A DNA stretch of 64,000 nucleotides, from positions 310,001-374,000 of the forward strand of contig JAJJXM010000019.1 of the NCBI GenBank assembly GCA_024516155.1, in the 5' to 3' direction. The translations under genes were made by a program, and so were the position numbers. The notes under the pieces were generated by a model. It had not been told where the DNA came from, did not search any database, and saw only the letters and a list, made by a program, of their open reading frames with translations. The stretch comes from Pyronema omphalodes. Taxonomy: Eukaryota > Ascomycota > Pezizomycetes > Pezizales > Pyronemataceae. Below, in pieces: positions 34,823-45,829 of this stretch (position 1 is its first letter; every line of letters begins with the position of its first letter).

Positions 34823-37800
34823 GAAATAAAATATATGAACACACGATTTATTTGCGTTGTAGCAGAATGAAGGCTTTCAACCTGGAATTTTCACATGTTA
34901 TCTTCCATTCGTGTGCCAACCCCTCCCTCACACCCTTCCGTCGTTCATCACGATTAAAATTCCGGACATACCTACATTATAGTTGAGAAAGGGATAAATT
35001 ATTGAGGGAAGTGAATCTACGAGAAGGAAGAAATATGCAAGAAGGAATCACTATACGGAGTAATCTGAAATTCTGTCTACAACGAGCAAACACAAGAAAG
35101 AATCTAGCATATCATACCCTCTGTAGATAGCGCCGTAGTCACAGCGTTGAAATGACATGACAATAGCGTAAAGGTATCAAAACTATCGTATAATTTAGAC
35201 ATGGTGCACAGGGTCGCACTTGGGATACAGTGTGGATAGATCGCGTAGTCCCGAGATAGTGTTTACACTACTGGACTAACCATAAACGGTGCCCGACCAA
35301 CATGACGGACTCCATAAATCCGAACTTACAAGTGACAACCAGCTAGTAGCCGTTTGTGGGGTAAGGCACGAGCCAAATCTGCAGTTTTCCGAAGGTTGTG
35401 AAGGTTTAATGAGGATTAGACTTGGATAAGTGGAACAGTGTTTCTATGAGTCAGTGCTTGTATCAGAGAGCAAAACAGAGACAGTTTAGAGCAGAATTGT
35501 AGATTGGCACATGATCCTCAGCTCAGGCCGCGATTCAGGAGCTAGCTATTTTGATACCTTCCTTCCGCTTGTTACCCATGAAAGGGGTGAAAGTCTGGAT
35601 ATGGTAACAAGGAACATAATTGTGTGTGGTTCGCCAGAAACAAGTTGCGGATAGGGTTCCGGGTTTCTGGGTTTCTGAGCTTCTGGGAGAAGTTGCCACA
35701 TGGCTTGGGGTTTGGTTAAAACATGTTTCTCCGTTGAATGTTTTTTTAAAAAAAGACCAAATAACACTGGCTTATAAAGCTTAATCCGCATTTAATTCAA
35801 AACAGAATTAACGAGATAGTTAAACATCGGTGATGTTATCCAAGGTGCAGCAAAAGTGAAGCTGGCGCTCGAAATGCAGTTAAACCTTGTCTGTCAATTC
35901 TCTCTATCGAGATTTTCACTTTTGGATTCAAGTATGTGATTCTACGTTGTGCATAAAGTGGATTGCACTGTCGCAAGATTATTGTGCTGGATACTGTGAA
36001 TTATGAAGTTGGATCTGTGTGTGGCCTTCTCTGAGGTACAAAACCTTTTACAAGAATTTTAGTTGAAAATTCCTATGCCAAATCCCTTGCTCAAATTCGA
36101 AACGATGATTAAAATTGGATACCTTATTTTCTTTACTTTATATTGGTTACCATAGCATAGTGTCTTGACGTCGGGAGTCGGAGATCATGTGCTGTTGGAT
36201 ACTCGAGCGGAATTGGAATTCCGGTGTTCAACATGCCTGATCTTTATTCTTCATCAAACACAAACTCTGGAAAGAATGCTCTGGTCACGGCATAAGCTTG
36301 TAGAACGACACTTCATTAAAATAGGGTTCTAATATGATGAGGAAGATAAGTTAGTTGGTCACGGTGAAAAAATTATATCCTAACTTTCTGATACAGAAGA
36401 AGATGGTTCGTCAGACGTCGCGATCTTTGAGGATACCTAGGGATTAGCCCTTGAGAGCAGAGTTGCACATAATCTGGACTTAATCCAGCGATGGGACCAG
36501 GGTGAATCAAATTGTTTTTTCCACATATGCCAGGTTGGTTTCAAAGCCATACCTTCCGCTCAGTTACACGAACCGCGGGGAACACTAAATACGTATTCAT
36601 CTTGAATAGGGTATCTTCCTGTCGGTTGTATCGCTTGGATATTACTGCAACATAGTACAACGTTATTCGTGTGAGTCGGTGTGACTGTACTCAACCACTA
36701 TCAACACGGTGATTACTGTAGAATGCTACAACACAATTAGAAGCTGTCATGGCATTAGAAAAACCATGACATTGCGAGCCAGTAGGTTGGAATAATAAGC
36801 GTATTGATTGACAGACGTAAGAAAAAGCACCTCATTCGATGCCCAAGCCAAACCGTTTCGAATGCGACGTTAGTCATGGAAAGGCTGTTCAGATTGCACA
36901 TGGCTGCATGCAGGCTACTTCTAGAGTGATACCCAAAGAATTAAAGCGTATTGAGAAGACGAAAGAAAATGTTACCGTACCAAGTTTAGTGTGCTGAGGT
37001 TGGTGTACAGAAGCAGGACCTTGACAATACTTTGACAAAAACCTGAGAGGGTATCGGGATGCACAGAAGAAGCTCATGTGATATATGAGGTTTTTGATAG
37101 ACTATAGGTGACGACATCTCTGCGTCTGCGTCTGAATACTCAGGCATGTCATTATGGATAGAGGAACCATAGATAGGCTTAGACAGAAAAGATAGGACAG
37201 CTTGTGTCTTGTACTGATTACAATAAAGCGCAATAACTGTGCTAGTTCTTTACTTTTTTTTCTTCTTATTTTTTGTTCCTTTTAATCAGTCTATAGATTG
37301 TACTGATATAAATGAAATAATGGACCGATTCGAGTAAAATAGAGTTCCACTGCACAGCACTACATAAACTACATCACCTACTCGCATAATAACGAAAGCT
37401 CGTTTAACAAACCGCCCCGATTCAGTGTCTGACCAGAGGACCTGGGCTGTTGGGCATTATACGCCACCACCGCATCAACTATCAATTGATAAGAAAATCG
37501 CAGATGATTGAATATTTTGCACTCTGCTTGAAATGTGATCTATCGGCAGCCACCATCTGGGCTTCTTCAGGGAACGTTACTCACAGGCTATTATGCACCG
37601 TAGGTGCATCATTTATCCACTTCACATCATAAGACTAATCATCAACACCGCAGGTATTGCCTATTACACACAAGCCTTGGCGGCGGACAAAAAAAAACTG
37701 TAAGGAGTGGTATTACAGAGGATTTACTACCGGAAACAGGAACAAGTTTAGTTTTTTCTCAGTCTGGACTATACAGCATTGAAGTACGCCGTTAGTACTC

Positions 37801-38168
37801 AAGGTTTAAAAATATGTTCATGTTACAACTATTGCGGAGAATAGAAAGTAAACCGCAGTATCAAATACTTGAAACGGAACACAAGGACAAGGAAATGAAG
37901 GTCTGGAGGCTGCACGGGTATTATTTTCTCCTCGGTGTTCCAGACTGTTTTATCACAACCCCAAAAACCGAGCATTCACTGACGGGGTAGTCAACCATAA
38001 TGATCACATTCAAGTACTTGACACTGTGGACAGTCAGCTACTTTGGACACATAGGCCACGCCCAGATAGCCCCCCCCCCCCCCCCCTCCCCCCAAGGCAT
38101 GTATCATTAATAGATCAAAGCTGGGAAAACTCTGGATTGTCATCAGCAAGATGTGACAAAAGATACGA
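34823..38168. other. Gene-free stretch between the inverted repeat copies
   Basis: 3.35 kb with no transposase-like or other recognisable ORF. It includes a C16 plus C6 tract at about 38070-38093. If the flanking copies are termini of one element, this would be its eroded body, but nothing in it confirms that. Confidence 0.45.
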
Positions 38169-38355
38169 CATGATGTAATTATGGTCCATCAAAGTCATGC
38201 TGACAACGCTGCCTCTTTTATGCCAAAGAGGATTATAAGTCAAGGCTTTAGAACGACAACGGCACAACTCAGGCTTATTAGTCCCTCCGGTTGCATAAAA
38301 CATTTGGTGGGGGGAGGATTATAATATATGCAATTTGTATGGGAGCATGTACCAC
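38169..38355 (-). repeat. Dispersed repeat copy 2 (inverted relative to copy 1)
   Basis: The reverse complement matches copy 1 over about 180 bp. Both copies can be translated as FYATGG...ELCRCR.KALTYN.LWHKRGSVV without a stop, although the surrounding ORFs are short. Confidence 0.8.
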
Positions 38356-40342
38356 GGGGACAAGTCCTGTTAGTTATGTGTGAACACTTTCAGACATAGT
38401 AATGCATGAACATAAAGATATGGATCCTAACCTGGTTGGACTTTTCTAGGCCGCGCTAACTTAAAGTTGAGGGTTTTGATAACGGTATATAAGATTCATA
38501 ACATTTCGAAAGCTGTCTTACCGAACTCGATAGCGATGGCAGTGGGAAGACATTGATATCAAAAACCAAAGAATAGCATGAAACTGGGGAATATTACTAT
38601 ATGTATGTACCATGTTTACTACCTCATTCTTCCATCTACATCTTATTAAAATTGAGAAAAACGAATATTGTCAGTCTTTTATGTGCGAAGGTACAAAAGA
38701 TGCCCAGTAATCCCGCGTCCACACGAGGATTATAATCCTAAAAGTAGATAGGGGCTATTATTTGTCGGCAAGGAAAAAGAACTGAGTCTCTGTAACCCTT
38801 GGTAAAAGGTCCTCAAAAATAAGAACGAAAATTTACAATTATGTACCACTTCCAGTCCAGTCGACAATGACGACGGACTTCGCAGGCCGCCGCCAGTTTA
38901 ATTCAGTCTAAGGGGGTAGTCGACTGTAATCGACTACGAACTGAAGATTAGGTATTTAGGGATGAAACTAGACTGTTTTCGGTTTGAGAATACCTACATG
39001 TAGGCGTTATTGATGCACATCTACTTTGCTTTTTGTAGAATTTGAACACATTTGTCTATACGTTCTTTCTTGATTTCTCCAACATCAATAACTTCATTAC
39101 ACATAACTTACAGAGGAGTAAATAGGAACTTAGGGCGCTTCCAAGAGTATTGTTATATGGGGTCGTAGGTATTGACTAGCAGCTCGAAAATAATCAGTAT
39201 CTGAATTGTTTTAATTGGAGAACAACAGTCTTGTGATTTGTGCAGCAACAATAACAACTCTGGAATAAGCAACGTATAACCCTCGTACATAATGATACGA
39301 GATACTAGGTAATGGCTAGAATCAATGAGAAGTTCTATTATTTTTGTTGCAGAACGCCGATACTGTTTGTGCACCTCAGTGGGAATTATGTTTTGGAGGT
39401 TCTTTCTCTGAACTGCAATCGACTTCAGTTGATTACAGACTATGGTCGATTACATTACGAGTCGATAGATGTAGGAGAATGAGAAATTTCTCAAGCGGCG
39501 TAATTTATTTCATGCTTCACGCTTTCTTTGGATCCAGATTGATGTTTGCATGGAACATCACAATTTTCAAAAGCTGATTCAACGTTGTTAACAGTCCTTT
39601 GTGCCGCCATTAAATGTACAAAGGACTTGGGATATTATTTCGGATAGCTAGTATAGATTGAGATATGTAGAAATATCCTTGGTAGTCGGCGACGTTTTGA
39701 TCATACTCGCATGTTCTTATTGGGTGGCCATGGCAAGAATGGTTGACACATGCTGCCCACAATGTCTCTGTAAACATCGCATGTATATTTAATCGATGGT
39801 AAAGAGGCCATCCCATGAAACAGTTCGGGAGTAAAAGCAGTTATAGCTCTAGTGTATCTAGACCAAAATCCAAGTATTTATTGCTAGCTGTCGGATAGGC
39901 CCTCGAGTTGCAATGAAATTCTAAAACAACGATTTAAAACTTGGCAACAACGATCACGCATGCGCATAGCACTACGGGGTCAAAACCATTCGGTACATGA
40001 TACATCGCATACTCTTGCTCCCACCGTTGCAGTGTCTTAGATTTTCAGCCGGCCATATGAATCACAGCCATGTATGATGTGAACAGATGTCTAGACAACA
40101 CCCCAACCGTCTTTTCACCCAGATGGTATATGTCAGCCCCGCACATCAGCTCTTCACCGCAGCGGTACTGGGCACATGCGACGCTAAGTAACCCCCGCTG
40201 CAGTGAGAAACGTACCACACAACATGCACCCGAGCACAGGTTGGGGGACGTTATTGGACCTAGAAGGCGAGCCCAGAAGGGGGTTTCGAAAAAAAAAAAA
40301 AAAAAAAAAAAAAACAATTATATGCCTCTATGTATATATATA
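38356..40342. other. Gene-free stretch
   Basis: No supportable gene. An A24 run at about 40289-40314 lies just outside the second MULE. Confidence 0.5.
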
Positions 40343-40849
40343 CGGAAATTATGCAGGATGCCCCCGTCAAGACATCGAAATATCTAAGATACCCCCGAAA
40401 TGAAATATACCCCTCGCTTAGATCCATGCCGCCGCACCAGCCGCGAAGAAGTTTATTCGAAGCGTTTGTTTTTTCAAAGTTGAAATACAGACATGGCCCT
40501 TCGCCGCCCAGTTGTGAACGGCCACTATAAAGATTCTTGTGTGAGGGCAGGGCATCTGGAGTCACGTGATTGGATCAATCACTGCGAAGTTGACGTTACT
40601 GGCATACATATTGATGCAGCGGTTGAAGATAAGCTTAGATGATTTCAGATAAAGAGGACCCTGCAGTTTGATTTTAAACTGAAGAAAATCGCGGTGGAAA
40701 AAATTACGGGTCCAAAAAAAACTCTGTCGCGGCACATGCGGCAGGTGCGGAGACATAGACCTAAGCGGGAGGTGTATTGAATAAAAATAAGCGACGGGGG
40801 TATCTGGCATATTATTTTCTGTGGCGGGGGGCATCTAGGATCATTGCCG
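40343..40849. mobile_element. Second, more diverged MULE of the same family (about 507 bp)
   Basis: The left end CGGAAATTATGCAGGATGCC is identical to the 23248 element for at least 20 bp. The right end, read inwards, is CCGGCAATGATCCTAGATGC and continues with the same order of GATACCCCCG, TACNCCTCCCGCTTAGGT and GCCGCACC blocks. No convincing target duplication remains, and the centre has no recognisable coding exon. Confidence 0.72.
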
Positions 40850-42555
40850 GAAAAAAATTTATATACATATATATAAAAAGAAAAACACGAATCAATCAAT
40901 CGAATTAGCAGATAGACATAATAGGCGATGCGCGCTTGGGTACATATACGCGGCAGACAGATCAGCAGACGGGAAAAATTAACATGATTTATATAAACCA
41001 CATCAGAAGGAGAGGGGAAGGCTGAACAGGCAGGACCTCAGAGGGACGGAAGGGGAGAGAAGACGAAAGCGAGAACAGACGAAAGCGAGGAGCGACGGGG
41101 GAGGCAGGAGAACGTATACGGAAGGAGGGATATATACGGGGAGAAACGAAAAAAAAAAAGATTAGGTTCTGGGCGTTCTGACTGCTAGATACGTCAAGAA
41201 AAACCCAATAAACATACAACAGAAACAGTTTTGAATTTTGGTCTCTAGCTTCTACAGAAACTATGATAAATCTAAATTTGTACAACGATCTGAGTCTGAA
41301 AACCCCATATCATTCGAGTTGCGCTAATGTGTTCTCCCGCCACTATCTGGTGCGTTTGTATCTGCACCTTTGTCGAGTAAATATATTATCATAGCCTTCG
41401 TTTTATCCAATAGATTAAGTACAAGAAACACACCTGCCGTCTGTTATACCTTATACAACCCGCCATCGCATTGGGAAAGAATATCTGCTCTATTATCCAC
41501 AAATAAATGAACAGATGGTGCCTACCCTCTCTCCCTCCACCCTCCGTACGCTTCCAAGATCTTAAAAATTGCACTGATGTCAATGAATTGATATAGCCTG
41601 TTAAAAACCAACGGGATTGGCGCTGATATTCTGATATGATTGACTCCAGTCTGGCAGGATTTAAATCAGTGCTGACGTGCTGCAGGTACCTCACGACTTC
41701 TCACTCGTCATGGATCACATTGAGGCCGAAAATCACGCTGGTTTTATCTTCATAAGTCTTCCCATTCGCAGAGGGCTATCGCTGTAGCTGGTAAATTACC
41801 AGTGAATTGTTTTCGAGCGTCGGCCACTACCGGTCTTCAACTGACCAAACCGTTATCATAACTTACCTCATCACCTACTCCACAATGTGGTGTGCTACTA
41901 ATATCATCAATACCTTTTGACATTCACATGACGAACTATAGGGAAAAAATAGAAAGCAGGGTTTGGGGTATTGTTTTTTATTTATTTAGTTGGAAACTGA
42001 TCAAAGCCTGAAAGGCTCATGCAGGGCACAAGTTGTTGGATGTCAGAGTTCACCATTTGCGGACAGCTTGATCTGGCTAGTGGAGTCAAAGGACCTACAG
42101 ACTCTTATGGAGAAACTAGAATCATGTGTCAGAACCTCCCGGCGATGAGTGGGACAAAATCCGGTACCATTTGTAATATCGGAGACTGGAGCCATCCTTC
42201 TGTACCGATACATAAGGTGATTAGCCCTCATTAGAGGTCACCGTCGAAAAATAATATGACATACAAATGCCGTTGCTTTGAAAGGTGGTAAATATCACCA
42301 AAAGTATTATTACCATATTATGATGCCTTCACAGATGATAATCCTGAAGTCCCAGAAGTTTTTGCCGGGGATTAGTTTCATCAATACCTTCTATTTTAGA
42401 TTCACCGCCGTAAAAATAGCCGAGAAGGAAAGATAGATGCGTACTGTAACTATCAACAGCCAGTGGTTTAGAACTTGCAAGCTGAAAGAGCCATTGATAA
42501 CTGAAGACATCTTCCATTTTTCCTGGCACGGTATGAGTAGGCGGCAATTGATTTT
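40850..42555. other. Gene-free stretch
   Basis: Includes a TATA-rich patch directly after the MULE and a GGGAGAG-rich patch near 41010-41110. No supportable gene. Confidence 0.5.
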
Positions 42556-42656
42556 CTGTCCGTATCTTAATTACCGCCGTTCGGAGTTGATTTTCTGTCC
42601 TATCAACCATCTATCTGATGGTTTCTATGTAATTCTTGGCACAAAATGTTCGACAT
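42556..42656 (+). repeat. 101-bp direct repeat, copy 1
   Basis: Starts CTGTCCGTATCTTAATTACC and ends TTCGACAT. It matches 45304-45404 at about 94 % (six differences counted by eye) with no length change. Confidence 0.88.
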
Positions 42657-44685
42657 CCTATGCAAATTTTGACCCCCGAACTCGGGGGTCAAGTCAAAAT
42701 ACCCTCAACCATTGTCTAGTACGTATCGTATACTTCTTGGCGCAACAATTCCTCTCTTGGCAACTAATCGGCTAAACTTTCATCTCAGCTACCCGGCTCT
42801 CCCCAAAGTATAAAAACCCACCTTTCCCCCATCTCTTCCTCTCCATCATCATACGCGAGCAACTCTGTCATCTCATTGCCCACAGGGCAATAGATGATAT
42901 TGTCGCTTCAGGAATCTTTGGAACTTCATATATACCCTTTCTGGATAATCTGGACAAGCTGGACGATCCCGATGTCAACTTTTACATCGGAGTAGCCTCA
43001 TTTTCGACAACTCGGCGGAAACCCCAACACCCGGCAGCAACTTTTACTCCGGCGTAACCCTTGACTTGATACACGGCGGAAAATCAACAACCGGCGGAAA
43101 ATCAACAACCGGCGGAACTGTCGATAACCGGCGAATCGATAGTGCCAACTGGGGGAGCTACGGCAGGTATTGGAGTTGATTGACATGGCAATTTAAACTT
43201 CGCCAATGGGTCTTGGGTTTCCATGTTCTCTGAACTGGTTTTTCCTGTGCAGCCTCGGGTTCAAATCCCGGAAGCCAATGTTGTTGCGCTACCTACGGGA
43301 AGACAATGATATTGGAATACTCTGCCAAGTCATAGGTAATCAAAAAGATAGGCGTCGGCGGTCAAGAGTTGAAAAGTTGTCAACCCAGGGGTCGTAACCA
43401 AGAAGAATAAAAGAGTGACAACCCCCAAAGGGTCGATCTCTATCGATAAATGCATCAGCATTTAACCACTAATCAGAGCACCATACACATCTATACAGAC
43501 ATCCAGCTTACATCAACTCTCCTCTTCTGTATATATATAGTCCCATCTACGACGTGATAGTTTCTACAGTGGGCCTTGATACCATATTATACATGTTACA
43601 ATCCAACGCTGATGAGTATAAAATGCAAGGTACTAAACTGCCACTTTGTCAGAAAGAGTCGCAACCTCAGAAGCGAGCTTAAAATTGCCTGCTCTGGAAA
43701 TTAACAATCATGGCGCCTCCCTGTAGACGAGGCAAGCCGCAAGGAAGAGGCAATAAACGAGGAAGAGGAGGAGCTGGACCCAGGAGAGGACGATGAAGAG
43801 GGGCCTAAAGCAAGAGGCATGGGCCTAACAACAGAGAAATAAAAAGGTAAAAAGAACTAAAACAAAATAAATGGAACGAAGAGAAGTATTGTGGAGGGAA
43901 CAGGGAAGAAGACCGAGGAGAGCGAGGGGACTCCGAGTGATAGTGTGTGTCTTGGGTTCTGGTAGATAGTTGTCGGCGAAGTTACAAAGAGTTGGATGTA
44001 TATAAGGAGTGAAGACTCCCCTGACGGAGCATTTTTGACGCAACGTTTTGTATTTGATAATTCTAATCTAGTCTGCCCTTTGACCTACGTCTGTCCAGTT
44101 CCCCCGCCTGCCCCCACCGTTTCACTCCGGCCCGCCCGCGAGCTCCCTGGACAATCCGTCCGTCCCTGACCCCCCCTGGGCCATTACAATAGACTGAATG
44201 ATGCTTAATTACTGTCTAACTGCTATTAACATTCAGCAGCACCATCATTGGTAGCGAAAATAATAACGCAGCGAATCAGGAGCCATTCAACTTCCAAGTT
44301 ATGTTCCTCGAGCTAGGCGAAATCTTATCATAATGCCTTACTATCTATTATAAAATAATCACGATTAATAGAAATATGTCAAGCACACCGAAACAAAAGT
44401 ACCGGAGTACAAGTAGAGCCGTCCTGAGCTCATATGCATATATCCGTTGTCGAACTCAAGTTTCAACCCCGCATATCAGCACCTCAACGCCGCAAGGCGA
44501 AATTACTTTCACAGTCGCAGGTTCCTTTCCAGAATTCGAGTACTCTCATCCTACATTCGGTTAATAACACTCCTGCTGTTTCGGAGGTTTCTTATTTCAC
44601 ATATCCGGTCTAGACTCTATCTATCAACTCTCTCCGGCGATAATTTCGGACAGCGAACGTTAATGATTAATCATTATATCCTCCG
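42657..44685. other. Region between the direct repeats, no supportable gene
   Basis: A TATA-like GTATAAAAAC (about 42808) is followed by a stretch with an AATCAACAACCGGCGGAA tandem pair (43075-43120). A 28-codon RG-rich ORF sits at 43710-43796. None reaches the level of a gene call. Confidence 0.4.
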
Positions 44686-45147
44686 ACGGATGTAGCGACT
44701 ATAGCTGGACTAGGTCTTGCATTACATGGTGTGCTTGATATCTGGTAAAGACATGCTTGGCAGGATATAGATTCATCGAAGCAGCTTGAAGTGCCAATAA
44801 AGATTTCGAAAACCACCGATATCGAAGTCGACCGGCAAAGTTAAAAAGATCTTACCGCCGTCGATGCCGCTCATAGAATTTGGAATCCAACCCTGAGACC
44901 AATTATAAGAGATTTCTTCTAATTGCTAGCTAGTACTCTCACCAGGCTTTCACAGGAATTTTCGGACTTCAAACGGCTCAAAAGACTGTATAGCGTTGCG
45001 ATTGCGTCTAGCAATAAATCGACAGAGAAAACGAACAAGCAATCGTTGATTAGTAGGCCCTCTGGCTTATGGAAATCTGAAGAAGATATCAGCCGCAAGA
45101 TGGATGCCTCCCAACGTCTTAAGCTTATGACGTATGCTACAGTCTAA
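44686..45147 (+). pseudogene. Possible relic of a HeLo-like N-terminal domain protein
   Basis: From 44686 the translation TDVATIAGLGLALHGVLDIW is followed, after a +2 shift, by KTCLAGYRFIEAA, a stop, then SANKDFENHRYRSRPAKLKR. Further on, in another frame, comes an ORF with LASTLTRLSQEFSDFKRLKR. HeLo-type domains of fungal incompatibility and STAND proteins open with a hydrophobic helix like this, followed by a C-x-x-x-Y-x-x-I helix and an FE-x-H-like segment. The start codon position is ACG and there are stops and shifts, so if the identification is right it is dead. It is a weak, memory-based match. Confidence 0.3.
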
Positions 45148-45303
45148 ATAGATTTCGAGGCTCTCGCTGAGTCGCCGTTACCTTAGAGTCTTGCCCCAGA
45201 GCGTACTTCATTTCTTAGGCCCGTTGCCACCTCTCTTCTTCTTGCTGGTTTTCATTCTCGTCGTTACGTTTCGGAGCCCTGTTTGCTCTTTTCCCGCTCG
45301 GCA

Positions 45304-45404
45304 CTGTCCGTATCTTAATTACCGTCGTTGGGAGTTGATTTTCTGTTCTATCAACCATCTATCTAATGGTTTCTATGTAATTCTTGGCATAAAATCTTCG
45401 ACAT
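45304..45404 (+). repeat. 101-bp direct repeat, copy 2
   Basis: Same orientation and length as 42556-42656. The sequences just outside the two copies do not match. Confidence 0.88.
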
Positions 45405-45829
45405 GGGGTGTCTTGAGTGCTATGATATGAGTTCTGGAGTGTAGCTTGGGCTGAGGGAGGAGGGTGGGGTGTGATGTTTTGTTTTACGTTGTTTTGTTTA
45501 TTGTCGTGACTTGGTCTTTAGTTTGATTTAGTGTGACAGAGTAGAGTAGACAAGTACCCACTACCTCTACCTATCATTTACATATCCGATCACGCTTTAC
45601 CTCACCTCTACAGCACTCAAACCTGCCCAACAATTCTTCAGATCAAAAAAAAAAAAAATCCAGATATCATTTCAACTAATAAACCATAAACCTCAAACAA
45701 AAAAAACAGATAAGATATCATAAAAAGTAGTAATCAAACACAAATCCAAGGTATCCATGATCATCATCACCAATCACCAGAATGTTTTACACTCATCCCC
45801 CCTCTCCATCCATCTCCCACAAAACCTCC

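Noticed and set aside
43215..43290. Possible tRNA (CGGGTTCAAATCCCGG resembles a T arm)
   Set aside because: No acceptor, D or anticodon arm could be paired upstream or downstream at the right distances.
43710..43796. 28-residue RG-rich ORF starting MAPPCRRGKPQGRG
   Set aside because: Too short, no splice context or homologue I can name, and RG-rich ORFs arise easily in AGG-rich DNA.
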